DNA of 38,931 nucleotides from an uncultured bacterium (GCA_937870835.1 CALMWW010000005.1:1-38931), one strand, 5' to 3'; shown: positions 14,281-22,739, counted from the first letter of the stretch. Numbers and translations are program-made. The notes: generated by a model from the letters alone, not told the origin.

Positions 14281-14737
14281 GTGTTTTTAATGTATTTTGG
14301 ATTTTTCTTTCGGTTTCCCGCTTCTTAATAGCTTCGCGTTTATCAAAAGCTTTTTTGCCTTTTGCTAAACCAATTTCCATCTTGAGGCGGTGGTTCTTAG
14401 TATAAACCAATAAAGGGATTAAAGTCAAGCCCCTTTCTTTTATTTTAACATTTAATTCATTAATTTCTTTTTTATGTAAAAGGAGCTTGCGGTCGCGCTG
14501 GGGAACATAAGATGAGCCAGCGTTTTGAGGTTGATAAGGAGGAATGTTTGCCCCAACCCAAAAAATTTCAGGAGAGCCATTTTTTTTCCGTTTGATAGCA
14601 ATATAATTTCCATACAGAGAAACTCCTCTTTGTCTTAATGCTTTAACTTCTTGTCCGGTTAATTCTAAGCCAGCTTCATAGCGTTCTAAAATTTCGTAAT
14701 TGTATTTTGCTTTTTTATTTTCTGCCAATATCGCCAT
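14273..14737 (-). CDS. smpB: SsrA-binding protein SmpB
   Basis: A 154-residue SmpB of normal length. The OB-fold core starts NKKAKYNYEILERYEAGLELTGQEVKALR and includes SLYGNYI, PYQPQNAGSSY, the RDRKLLLHKKEI segment, and the C-terminal GLAKGKKAFDKREAIKKRE, whose tail becomes helical in the decoding centre. SmpB carries tmRNA to stalled ribosomes. Its final codons CGG GGG TGA are also the first bases of the tmRNA gene: G14280 of the Arg codon is tmRNA base 1. The gene is divergent from argS with a 172-base gap that holds promoters for both directions. Confidence 0.97.
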   Translation of the reverse strand: MAILAENKKAKYNYEILERYEAGLELTGQEVKALRQRGVSLYGNYIAIKRKKNGSPEIFWVGANIPPYQPQNAGSSYVPQRDRKLLLHKKEINELNVKIKERGLTLIPLLVYTKNHRLKMEIGLAKGKKAFDKREAIKKRETERKIQNTLKTRG

Positions 14738-14776
14738 TTTATTTATATTATATTTTATTTATAGGATATTATATAT

Positions 14777-14805
14777 ATTATACAGGTTTTTTATTTTTTA
14801 GAAAA
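14777..14805 (-). promoter_or_regulatory. Candidate smpB-ssrA-infC operon promoter, proximal
   Basis: On the minus strand a perfect TATAAT (14782-14777), preceded by CTG, lies about 40 bases before the smpB ATG. The -35 position, 17 bases upstream, is a weak TTTTCT (14805-14800). Confidence 0.55.
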
Positions 14806-14821
14806 TCTTAGAGAGATATTA

Positions 14822-14851
14822 TTGCCTAAAAATGTTTTTTAGGTATATAAT
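14822..14851 (+). promoter_or_regulatory. Candidate upstream argS promoter
   Basis: TTGCCT (14822-14827), an 18-base spacer and TATAAT (14846-14851). The spacer contains CCTAAAA/TTTTAGG, an inverted repeat. The leader to argS would be about 50 bases. Confidence 0.6.
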
Positions 14852-14870
14852 CATAATTAACAGCTGTCAA
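14842..14870 (-). promoter_or_regulatory. Candidate smpB promoter, distal
   Basis: A perfect TTGACA (14870-14865) on the minus strand is followed after 17 bases by TATACC (14847-14842). It overlaps the rightward promoter at 14822-14851, so the two could compete. Confidence 0.45.
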
Positions 14871-14892
14871 CTGTTTATATTTTTTATTTTTC

Positions 14893-14901
14893 TGCTACAC
14901 T
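14893..14901 (+). promoter_or_regulatory. Extended -10 close to argS start
   Basis: TCTGCTACACT has TGC before TACACT (14896-14901), only eight bases before the argS ATG at 14910, so a transcript from here would be nearly leaderless. There is no good -35 box. Confidence 0.45.
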
Positions 14902-14909
14902 AAAACAAA

Positions 14910-16520
14910 ATGAATGCGCGTCAATATCTTACTAAAATAAGCCGAGAGGCTATTATAAAATTGTATCCCGAGTGGATAACTCAGAATAGTTCTAAGGAAT
15001 TAAAGGGAGTGCCAATTTTAAAGCCAAAAGAAAAATCTTTTGGCGATTATTCTATAGGAATAGCAATGCAAATTGCGAAAGAGCGGAAACAAAATCCAGA
15101 ACAAGTGGCCGAAGACCTTAAAGAAGCCTTATCAAAAGATGATGAATTTTTTGATTATTTTGATTTAGCGCAAGTTGTTGCCCCCGGTTTTATTAATTTT
15201 TATTTATCCAAACAATACTTATGGAAAATTGGTCAAGAAGTTTTAAGAAGGGGTAGTCACTTTGGAAATTTAAATATTGGGGAAAAACAAAAAATTCAAG
15301 TAGAGTTTGTCTCTGCTAATCCTACTGGTCCCTTAACTATTGGAAATGGGCGAGGCGGACCTTATGGAGATGTTCTGGCTAACATTTTTCAAAAAGCGGG
15401 CTATCAAGTTAGAAAAGCTTATTATATCAATGATTATGGCAACCAAATTTTAGCTTTAGGCCATTCAGTTTTAAAGGACAACGAAGCTAAGTATACTGGT
15501 GAATATATTGATAAATTACATCAAGAATTATCTTATTATAATGGCGATGCATATAAAATAGGAAAGCGCGCTGCCAAAATAATTTTAGAGAAAAGCATTA
15601 AGCCAACTCTTAAAAAACTAAATATTCAGTTTGATGAATGGTTTTCCGAAACAACTCTTTATAAAACAAAAGAAGTTGATAAAACAATTGCTTTATTAAA
15701 ACAAAAAGGATTTTTATATGAAAAAGACGGGGCAACTTGGTTTAAATCCACTGAGTTTGGCGATGAGAGAGATAGAGTAATTATAAAATCTGATGGGACA
15801 AAAACTTATTTAGCCGGAGATATTGCTTACCATTATTATAAGTTTAAAAAACAAAAATTTAATAAAGTAATAGATATTTGGGGAGCCGACCATTTTGGAG
15901 ATGTGCCGGGCTTAAGGGCTGGGGTAGAAGCTTTAGGCTATCAAGGAAAATTAGAAATCATTCTTTTACAATTTGTAACTATAATGAAAGATGGGAAGCC
16001 TATGAAAATGTCTAAACGATTAGGAACGGCAATTACCTTAGATGATTTGTTAGATGAATTGCCAGCAGATGTTATTAGATTTTTCTTTTTGGAGAAAAGT
16101 TCAGATACTCATTTAAATTTTGATATGAATTTAGCCAAAGAGCAATCAGAAAAAAACCCAGTTTATTATATTCAATATGCTTACGCAAGAATTAATAGTC
16201 TTTTAAGCAAAAATAATGGGAAATTAAAAAATGCCAAAGAGTTGAGCCCCTTAACCAAATCAAAAGAATTAGATTTATTAAAACAAATTAGCTATTTTCC
16301 AGAAATAATTGAAGACATTGCTAAAGACAAACAGGTTCAGCATTTAACGCAATATGTACTTGATTTAGCGGCAACTTTTCATATTTTTTATAATGATTGT
16401 TATGTTTTAGTAGATGATGAGCCATTAAGACAGGCAAGGTTAAGTTTAGTAAAAGCCACTCAGATTGTCTTAAAAAATACTTTAGATATTTTAGGTATTT
16501 CCGCGCCTAAAAAAATGTAA
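14910..16520 (+). CDS. argS: Arginyl-tRNA synthetase
   Basis: A 536-residue class I synthetase. Recognisable ArgRS blocks are KSFGDYSIGIAMQIAKE near 42-58, VEFVSANPTGPL (131-142), YINDYGNQILALGHS, IKSDGTKTYLAGDIAYH, WGADHFGDVPGL and KMSKR (366-370), with a C-terminal anticodon domain ending in a Leu-rich helix. The HIGH signature that normally follows GPL is TIGN (143-146), so both histidines are replaced; see findings. The enzyme charges tRNA-Arg in the cytoplasm. It opens the long rightward block of genes and is followed after 11 bases by the MGMT-like gene. Confidence 0.96.
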   Translation: MNARQYLTKISREAIIKLYPEWITQNSSKELKGVPILKPKEKSFGDYSIGIAMQIAKERKQNPEQVAEDLKEALSKDDEFFDYFDLAQVVAPGFINFYLSKQYLWKIGQEVLRRGSHFGNLNIGEKQKIQVEFVSANPTGPLTIGNGRGGPYGDVLANIFQKAGYQVRKAYYINDYGNQILALGHSVLKDNEAKYTGEYIDKLHQELSYYNGDAYKIGKRAAKIILEKSIKPTLKKLNIQFDEWFSETTLYKTKEVDKTIALLKQKGFLYEKDGATWFKSTEFGDERDRVIIKSDGTKTYLAGDIAYHYYKFKKQKFNKVIDIWGADHFGDVPGLRAGVEALGYQGKLEIILLQFVTIMKDGKPMKMSKRLGTAITLDDLLDELPADVIRFFFLEKSSDTHLNFDMNLAKEQSEKNPVYYIQYAYARINSLLSKNNGKLKNAKELSPLTKSKELDLLKQISYFPEIIEDIAKDKQVQHLTQYVLDLAATFHIFYNDCYVLVDDEPLRQARLSLVKATQIVLKNTLDILGISAPKKM

Positions 16521-16531
16521 AATAAAAGTTT

Positions 16532-16783
16532 ATGAAAACTTTTCAGGAAAAAGTGTTAGCAATTGTTAAAAAAATACCTAAAGGCAGGACATTAACTTAT
16601 AGAGAGGTGGCTAAACGAGCCGGAAGTCCGGGGGCTTATCGGGCAGTGGGCAATATCTTAAGCAAAAATTATGACCCCAAGATATTTTGCCATCGGGTTA
16701 TTAGAAGCGATGGAAAAATTGGCGGATATAATCGCGGAGTTAAGAAAAAAATAAAATTATTAAAGCAAGAAAAGTTTTTGTAG
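16532..16783 (+). CDS. MGMT/Ada C-terminal DNA-binding domain protein
   Basis: An 83-residue protein equal to the DNA-binding domain of O6-alkylguanine-DNA alkyltransferases, with no N-terminal domain. Visible features are the helix-turn-helix (GRTLTYREVAKRAG), the arginine-finger segment YRAVGNIL (R37), and FCHRVIRSDGKIGGYNRG, where C53 matches the alkyl-acceptor Cys of PCHRV, although the Pro is Phe. Alkyltransferase-like (ATL) proteins of this size usually have Trp instead of the Cys, so this one may still transfer alkyl groups or may act as a lesion sensor. It lies 11 bases after argS. Confidence 0.85.
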   Translation: MKTFQEKVLAIVKKIPKGRTLTYREVAKRAGSPGAYRAVGNILSKNYDPKIFCHRVIRSDGKIGGYNRGVKKKIKLLKQEKFL

Positions 16784-16806
16784 GGTATTTTAAAAGATAA
16801 TATAAT
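16778..16806 (+). promoter_or_regulatory. Promoter for the histidine phosphatase-ileS unit
   Basis: TTGTAG (16778-16783), a 17-base spacer and a perfect TATAAT (16801-16806). The -35 box overlaps the end of the MGMT-like gene; the leader would be about 34 bases. Confidence 0.7.
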
Positions 16807-16846
16807 TGCTTAAAATTTAGGAAAATGTTAATTTATTAATATAAAT

Positions 16847-17434
16847 ATGAGCTTAAAATTAAAAAATAATTATTTTTTGTTAAGGCATGGAAAAAATATT
16901 CACCAGACTGTAAAGAAGGATATTGTTTATGAGTGGCCAGACGATCCAGAACCATGCGTTCTTTTAGAAGAAGGAAAAGCAGAAGCTGAGGCAGCTGGTT
17001 ATGTATTAAAAAACCAAAATATTAATTTAATTTTTTGTTCGGATATATGCCGAACCAAACAGACCGCTGAGATTGTGGCAGAAATTATTGGTTTTTCTAA
17101 AAATAAAATAATTTACGACGCACGCTTAAGAGATATAAATTGGGGAATTTTAGGAGGTAAAACAAAAAAACAAGCTTGGGAATTTTTTAATGGAGATCCT
17201 TTAAGAAAATTTGAACAAGCTGTACCCCAAGGAGAAAGCTGGAATGATTGTCAAAGCAGGATGCTTAATCTTTTAACTGAAATAGAAAATAAATATGCGG
17301 GCAATAATATTTTAATAGTTTCGCATGGAGACCCTTTATGGCTTTTGGAATGTTATTTTAAGGGATTAAATTATGAAGAAGCATTAAAATATAGAGAAAG
17401 ATTAATTAAAACTGGAGAAGTAAGAAAATTATGA
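16847..17434 (+). CDS. Histidine phosphatase family protein (phosphoglycerate mutase-like)
   Basis: A 195-residue protein of the branch-1 histidine phosphatase superfamily. The phospho-acceptor signature is LRHGKN (R13, H14, G15). Other conserved parts are CSDICRTKQTAEIVAE, RLRDINWGILGGKTKKQ with the catalytic acid region, and VSHGDPLWLL with the second catalytic His. The family includes phosphoglycerate mutases, phosphatases of nucleotides and sugars, and others; sequence alone does not choose. It overlaps ileS by four bases (ATGA), a sign of translational coupling. Confidence 0.85.
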   Translation: MSLKLKNNYFLLRHGKNIHQTVKKDIVYEWPDDPEPCVLLEEGKAEAEAAGYVLKNQNINLIFCSDICRTKQTAEIVAEIIGFSKNKIIYDARLRDINWGILGGKTKKQAWEFFNGDPLRKFEQAVPQGESWNDCQSRMLNLLTEIENKYAGNNILIVSHGDPLWLLECYFKGLNYEEALKYRERLIKTGEVRKL

Positions 17435-20289
17435 ATAATGAAGAAAAAATATTAGAATTTTGGGATAAGCAAGATATATTTCATAAATCTATTAAAAATA
17501 GGGAAGGAGCGCCATTCTTTAGTTTTTATGATGGACCGCCTTTTGCCACTGGCAAACCTCATTATGGTCATATTTTGACAACCACATTAAAAGATGCGGT
17601 TTTGCGCTATTGGACCATGAAGGGCTATCAAGTCCCGCGCCGAGTGGGGTGGGATTGTCATGGTTTGCCAGTTGAAAATTTGATTGAGAAGCAGTTAGAC
17701 ATTAAAAACAAAAAACAAATCGAAGAATTAGGTATTGAAAAATTTAATGAATCCTGCCGAGCGTCTGTTTTTACTTGTGTGGCTGATTTTGAGAAAACAT
17801 TAAAGAGAGTAGGGCGTTGGGCTGATTATGACCAAGCCTATGCTACTTTAGAAAATAATTATATTGAATCAGTTTGGTGGGTGTTAAAACAGCTTTGGGA
17901 TAAAAATTTAGTTAAAAAAAATTATCGGGTTTCTCCTTATTGTCCTCGTTGCGGGACAACTTTATCAAATTTTGAAGTTAATCAAGGATATAAAGAAACA
18001 AAAGACGTTTCTATTTATGTAAAATTTAAGATTAGTGATGAAAAATTTAAGGATGCTAATTTTTTAGTTTGGACTACTACCCCTTGGACCCTGCCAGGCA
18101 ATGTTGCTTTAGCTGTTAATCCAAAATTGACTTATTGTTTAGTGAAAAATAATAATGAATTATATGTTTTAGCTAAACCTCGCTTAAATGTATTAGAAGG
18201 AGAATTTGAAATTATAAAAGAAATATTAGGTCAAGAGCTGATAGGAACAAAATATGAGCCTATATTTTTTGATTTAATAGAAGCCAAACCAGAAAATATT
18301 GAAAATGCGTTTCAAGTTTTAGAAGGAGATTTTGTGACTGCCGAAGATGGAACCGGAGTTGTCCATATTAATCCTATGCACGGAGAAGATGATTTTAATT
18401 TAGGAGCAAAATATAAATTGCCGACCTATCATTTAATTGATGAAATGGGGAAGTTTAAATTAGAGGTTAAAAATTATGGAGGTGAGTTTGTTAAAGAAGC
18501 GGACAAAAAAATTTTAGAAGACCTAAAAGAACAGCATATTTTTTATAAACAAGAATTAGTTACGCACGAATATCCATATTGTTGGCGGTGCGATACTCCC
18601 TTAATTTATTATGCGATTGAAAGTTGGTATATTTTAGTGACTGAATTTAAAGACAAGCTTATTAGCAATAATCAAAAAATTCATTGGGTGCCAGCCCATA
18701 TTAGAGAAGGAAGATTTGGAAAATGGTTAGAAGGAGCGCGAGATTGGAATTTTGCAAGAGAAAGATTTTGGGGCGCCCCCATTCCAATTTGGGAATGTGG
18801 AGAGTGTGGGAGAAAAGTTTGTATAGGCAGTTTAGCTGAATTAAAACAATTAGCAGCTCAAGAATATGACTTAAAAGATTTGCATCGTCCTTATATTGAT
18901 GAGGTAAAATTAAAATGCCAATGCGGCAGTGGAATGAAGCGGGTTTTGAGCGTATTTGATTGTTGGTTTGAATCAGGGTCTATGCCGTATGCTCAATGGC
19001 ATTATCCGTTTGAGAATAAAGAATTAGTGGAAAAAACTTATCCCGCTGATTTTATTGCGGAAGGATTAGACCAAACACGAGGTTGGTTTTATACTCTTCA
19101 TGTAATTGCTGCAGCCTTAACATTAGACGATATTGGTCTTGGCAAAGACAATCCTGCCTTTAAGAATGTAATTGTTAATGGATTAGTTTTAGATGCTCAA
19201 GGACGCAAACTTTCCAAAAAATTAAAAAATTATCCTGATGTAACAGATATATTTTTAAAATACGGAGCTGATGCTTTGCGATATTTTTTATTGGCTTCTA
19301 CCAATATTGGAGAAGAATATAGATTTTCTGAAGACAAAGTTAAAGATGTTTGGCGTCAAGTTATTTCCGGTCTTGAAAACTGTTTCATTTTTTACAACAC
19401 TTATAAAAATGAGTTTACTTGGACAGGACTAAAAGATTCTAAAAATATTTTAGACCAATGGATTTTAAGTAGAATTGAAAAAACAAACAAAGAAGTTGAT
19501 AAATGGATGAGTCAATATGAGTTAACCAAAGCAGCTAGACCAATAGGAGAGTTTATAGAAGAATTATCTAATTGGTATATTCGTCGTTCTCGCCGTCGTT
19601 TTCAAAAGCCAAAAGACATAGCTGAAAAGGAAGAGGCTTTGGCGACCTTATATTATGTTTTAATGAAATTTGTTAAATTGTCTGCTCCTTTTATTCCATT
19701 TTTAACAGAATATATTTATCAAGCCCTAAAAACAGAAAATGATTTAGAAAGCGTTCATCTATGTGACTATCCTCAAGCTGATGAAAATTTTATTAACGAA
19801 AATTTAGAAAAACAAATGGAAGATATTCGCGCCATTGTCAATTTAGCTTTAGCGGAAAGACAAAAATTAGGAATTAAAGTTAGACAGCCGTTATCAGAAT
19901 TAAAGATAAAAAATAAAGATTTAAACATAGACCTTCTTCCATTAATTGAAGATGAAATAAATGTTAAAAAAATAATTTTTGATCCTTTTCTTGAAAATAA
20001 AATTTGGTTAAATCCAATGCTTACAGAAGAATTAAAAGAAGAAGGGCTGGTTAGGGAATTGGTTAGGCAAATTCAGCAAATACGCAAAGAGATGAAATTA
20101 GTGCCAGCTCAAAGAATTGTAATCTACTATCAAAAATCTGATTTTTTTGATAAGATAATATTACGAAATAAAAAAATTATTTTGAATGAAGTTTTGGGTG
20201 ATGATATAATAATTGAATCAGAAGTTAAGGGAGGGGTAAAACTAAGCTTAGATGGTCAAGATATTTTTTTGAGTATTAGAAAAATATAA
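17431..20289 (+). CDS. ileS: Isoleucyl-tRNA synthetase, eukaryal-like type 2
   Basis: A 952-residue class I synthetase. The ATP-site signatures are HYGH (44-47) and KLSKK (593-597). The editing domain includes FLVWTTTPWTLPGNVALAV and GTGVVHINPMHGEDD. The segment VFDCWFESGSMPYAQ (508-522) and FIAEGLDQTRGWFYTLHVIA match the eukaryal/archaeal form (IleS2) rather than the common bacterial form. Type 2 enzymes are known to be less sensitive to mupirocin. The C-terminal part has the anticodon-binding domain and a tail (KMEDIRAIVNLALAERQKL-like) typical of the long form. The start codon overlaps the stop of the preceding phosphatase. Confidence 0.96.
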   Translation: MNNEEKILEFWDKQDIFHKSIKNREGAPFFSFYDGPPFATGKPHYGHILTTTLKDAVLRYWTMKGYQVPRRVGWDCHGLPVENLIEKQLDIKNKKQIEELGIEKFNESCRASVFTCVADFEKTLKRVGRWADYDQAYATLENNYIESVWWVLKQLWDKNLVKKNYRVSPYCPRCGTTLSNFEVNQGYKETKDVSIYVKFKISDEKFKDANFLVWTTTPWTLPGNVALAVNPKLTYCLVKNNNELYVLAKPRLNVLEGEFEIIKEILGQELIGTKYEPIFFDLIEAKPENIENAFQVLEGDFVTAEDGTGVVHINPMHGEDDFNLGAKYKLPTYHLIDEMGKFKLEVKNYGGEFVKEADKKILEDLKEQHIFYKQELVTHEYPYCWRCDTPLIYYAIESWYILVTEFKDKLISNNQKIHWVPAHIREGRFGKWLEGARDWNFARERFWGAPIPIWECGECGRKVCIGSLAELKQLAAQEYDLKDLHRPYIDEVKLKCQCGSGMKRVLSVFDCWFESGSMPYAQWHYPFENKELVEKTYPADFIAEGLDQTRGWFYTLHVIAAALTLDDIGLGKDNPAFKNVIVNGLVLDAQGRKLSKKLKNYPDVTDIFLKYGADALRYFLLASTNIGEEYRFSEDKVKDVWRQVISGLENCFIFYNTYKNEFTWTGLKDSKNILDQWILSRIEKTNKEVDKWMSQYELTKAARPIGEFIEELSNWYIRRSRRRFQKPKDIAEKEEALATLYYVLMKFVKLSAPFIPFLTEYIYQALKTENDLESVHLCDYPQADENFINENLEKQMEDIRAIVNLALAERQKLGIKVRQPLSELKIKNKDLNIDLLPLIEDEINVKKIIFDPFLENKIWLNPMLTEELKEEGLVRELVRQIQQIRKEMKLVPAQRIVIYYQKSDFFDKIILRNKKIILNEVLGDDIIIESEVKGGVKLSLDGQDIFLSIRKI

Positions 20290-20308
20290 AAATTTTTAAT
20301 TTAATTTT

Positions 20309-20620
20309 ATGGAATTTCAAACACCGATTGAAAAACCGGGAGCAAAACAAAATTTTTCCGCTGCCTCAAAGCCGTGGTCAAAGAAAACTCATTCTGAAAA
20401 AGATTTAATTAAACAGCCAAAACAAGACTCATTAAAAAATATTGGAGAGTGGCGGCAAAGAGTTCCGAGCAGCAATCAGCAAAGAGACCCTCTAAAAAAT
20501 AAAAAATCAAAACAAAATTTAGCTGCTCTGAAAGAAAGAGCTCTTTTCAAAGACAAAAAAGAGCTTTTGAAAGAGCAGGAGCGTCTTAAATTCTATAAAG
20601 TTAAATTTTTAAAAAAATGA
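20309..20620 (+). CDS. Small charged hypothetical protein
   Basis: A 103-residue protein of unknown function. It is hydrophilic, rich in Lys, Gln and Ser, with a disordered-looking first half (KPGAKQNFSAASKPWSKK) and a charged helical C-terminal half from LAALKERALFKDKKELLKEQ. There is no signal peptide or membrane segment. Its last four bases overlap the start of the DUF11-like surface protein (ATGA), so the two are probably translated together. It may be a cytoplasmic partner of that membrane protein, which is a guess from position only. Confidence 0.6.
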   Translation: MEFQTPIEKPGAKQNFSAASKPWSKKTHSEKDLIKQPKQDSLKNIGEWRQRVPSSNQQRDPLKNKKSKQNLAALKERALFKDKKELLKEQERLKFYKVKFLKK

Positions 20621-22236
20621 GCCGAAAAACTATTTTTATATTAATTTTTTTCATTATCATCGCCGCGATTTTGGGTTTTACTTGGTTCCAAATGTCTTAT
20701 TCTAAAGAAGTTTTGAAATTGGAAATTTTGGGTCCTAGTAAGGCCGATACCGGCGAAAGCATTACTTATACTGTTAAATTTAAGAATAATGGCAATGTTC
20801 GTTTAGAAAATCCAGAATTGTATTTTACTTTTCCTGATGGAGCAATTACCGAGAATGGACAAAAAGTGGTGCGCTTAGATTCAACAGCCCTGAAAGGGGA
20901 TATTTATCCGGGCGAAGAAAGGTCTTTTCAATTTAAGGCGCGCTTAATGGGACGGACCAACGAAATTAAAGAAGCCCAAGCAAGAATGACTTTTCAACCG
21001 TCTGGATTAAAAACTAAAAACGAAGTTAAAACTAGTTTTACAATTATTTTAGGCAATGTGCCGATAAGTTTAAATATTCAAATGCCTGACCAAGTGGCTA
21101 ACAATAAAGTGTTTACAATTAATATTAATTATACTTCCAATGTTTCTTATCCCTTGAATGATTTAACTATCAAAGTGCAACTGCCGCCCGAATTTACTCT
21201 GGTTAGTCAAAAACCAAAAGGCATAGATAATGAATGGAATATCCCGGTTTTAAACGAAATGAGCGGTGGCAATATTCAGTTGATTGGTTCATTATCGGGT
21301 CAAGATAAAGATAAAAAAGTTTTTAAGGCTGAATTAGGTATATGGCAAAATGGTAATTTTGTGTCCCTTAAAGAAGCAGTAAGAAATGTAGAAATTATTG
21401 CTCCCTCTATTTATTTATCTCAAACAATTAATAATAGCGATGCTTATGCAGCTAGTCCAGGCGACCAATTACATTATCAAATTTTATTTACCAATATCGG
21501 TCAAGATGCTCTTAAAGACATTGTTCTTATTAGCCGTTTAAGCGGTAATTATCTTGATTTAAATTCTGTTAGAGTGCCAATTGGAAACTATCAACAAGGA
21601 GATAATTCAATAATTTGGGACAGCTCTCAAATTCCTGAATTAAATTATTTAGCTCCGGGGCAAACTGGAAAAGTTGAATTTTGGGTAAATGTTAATAAAC
21701 GCTGGGCTATAAACAGCCAAGCCGATATTAACCCAGTTATTAAAAATACTGTTACAATTGGACAAAATACACAGGAATTTATTACAAAAATTAATTCTTC
21801 TTTAGTGGCTGAGCAAAAAATATATAATGAAAGTAAATATTTTATCAATTCTGGCCCTTATCCTTTGAAAGTTGGTCAAAAAACTTATTTAACCGTAGAA
21901 TGGACAGCTAAAAATTATTATAACGATATGGAGGGCGTGATTATGAAAGCAGTTTTGTCGCCCAATGTTAATTTTGAAAATAAAATTTATCCAGAAGATA
22001 TGAAAATTAGCTATGATGCTGGCACACAGGAGGTGACTTGTACTATTGGGTCATTAAAGGCTGGCGCTGGATTTTTGTCTGAAGCTTCCAAGTGTGCGTT
22101 TCAAGTTTCTATTATCCCTGAATTAAATGAAGATGCCTTAATTACCGGAGCCTTAGAAATAACCGGCAATGATCAATGGACCGGCAAACAAATAAGCGCT
22201 CAAACCGAGCCAAGTTATGTTCCGGTTTTTGAATAA
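20617..22236 (+). CDS. Membrane-anchored surface protein with DUF11-like repeats
   Basis: A 539-residue protein with one N-terminal membrane helix (about residues 5-24, after MSRK) and a long predicted external part. At least three beta-sandwich repeats are visible, each opening with a phrase such as GESITYTVKFKNNGNVRLENPEL, NKVFTININYTSNVSYPLNDL or GDQLHYQILFTNIGQDALKDI. These resemble the DUF11/conserved repeat domains of cell-surface proteins. A cell-surface or adhesion-stalk role is likely. There is no LPXTG or C-terminal membrane segment; it is held by its N-terminal helix. It sits between the small charged protein and the pilin-like protein. Confidence 0.75.
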   Translation: MSRKTIFILIFFIIIAAILGFTWFQMSYSKEVLKLEILGPSKADTGESITYTVKFKNNGNVRLENPELYFTFPDGAITENGQKVVRLDSTALKGDIYPGEERSFQFKARLMGRTNEIKEAQARMTFQPSGLKTKNEVKTSFTIILGNVPISLNIQMPDQVANNKVFTININYTSNVSYPLNDLTIKVQLPPEFTLVSQKPKGIDNEWNIPVLNEMSGGNIQLIGSLSGQDKDKKVFKAELGIWQNGNFVSLKEAVRNVEIIAPSIYLSQTINNSDAYAASPGDQLHYQILFTNIGQDALKDIVLISRLSGNYLDLNSVRVPIGNYQQGDNSIIWDSSQIPELNYLAPGQTGKVEFWVNVNKRWAINSQADINPVIKNTVTIGQNTQEFITKINSSLVAEQKIYNESKYFINSGPYPLKVGQKTYLTVEWTAKNYYNDMEGVIMKAVLSPNVNFENKIYPEDMKISYDAGTQEVTCTIGSLKAGAGFLSEASKCAFQVSIIPELNEDALITGALEITGNDQWTGKQISAQTEPSYVPVFE

Positions 22237-22244
22237 TTAATAAA

Positions 22245-22658
22245 GTGAAATTTTCATATTCAACCAAAACACTTTTTTTTCGTTCTCTGTCGGCAATAAT
22301 TGTTTTTGGATTATCTTTTTCCATACCAATTTTTATTTTTCAGCAATTAAAAATTTCTGCTTATAATACAATTATTCAACAGAATATGGAATCATTTAAA
22401 AATTGGGCGATGATTTATAATATAAAAAAAAATACCTATCAAGGACTTTTAACTGACATTAACATAATTAAAGAACAAGAAGAGATTAAAAAAATAGGAA
22501 GCAAAATTGATATTTATATTGATTCTAATGGTCAAAGTTATTGCGCTAAAACTAACTTTATTGGCCTTTCAAAAAATAAAATATATTGTGTAGATTCTTT
22601 TGGATACTCTGGTTACGATGGCTATTGCGGCAGTTTAGATATTCCAAAATGTAAATAA
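22245..22658 (+). CDS. Pilin-like small membrane protein, GTG start
   Basis: A 137-residue protein starting with GTG, eight bases after the preceding stop. A hydrophobic helix (about 12-33) leads straight into an amphipathic helix (NTIIQQNMESFKNWAMIYN), then a small C-terminal part with four cysteines in YCAKT, YCVDSFG, YCGS and PKC. This shape, with a C-terminal YCVDSxG phrase, resembles minor pilins of Patescibacteria, but the prepilin cleavage motif G-F-T-L-I-E is missing. It could be a non-cleaved pilin-like protein or an unrelated exported protein stabilised by disulfides. Neighbourhood: surface-protein gene upstream, glyQS downstream with its own promoter. Confidence 0.55.
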   Translation: MKFSYSTKTLFFRSLSAIIVFGLSFSIPIFIFQQLKISAYNTIIQQNMESFKNWAMIYNIKKNTYQGLLTDINIIKEQEEIKKIGSKIDIYIDSNGQSYCAKTNFIGLSKNKIYCVDSFGYSGYDGYCGSLDIPKCK

Positions 22659-22666
22659 ATTTTAAG

Positions 22667-22694
22667 TTGCGAAAGAGAGTAAATATGCTAAAAT
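22667..22694 (+). promoter_or_regulatory. Promoter of glyQS
   Basis: TTGCGA (22667-22672), a 16-base spacer and an extended -10, TATGC-TAAAAT (-10 at 22689-22694). The leader to glyQS is about 39 bases. Confidence 0.7.
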
Positions 22695-22739
22695 CAAGAC
22701 AGGGTTTGATGTTTCATAAAAGTTTAATATTATAAAATT

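Noticed and set aside
14060-14290. 76-codon open frame on the plus strand
   Set aside because: It is antisense to the tmRNA gene and the end of smpB, and has no recognisable protein features.
16532-16783. Pure alkyltransferase-like (ATL) protein without acceptor residue
   Set aside because: The acceptor-position cysteine (C53 in FCHRV) is retained, so ATL status cannot be claimed despite the short length.
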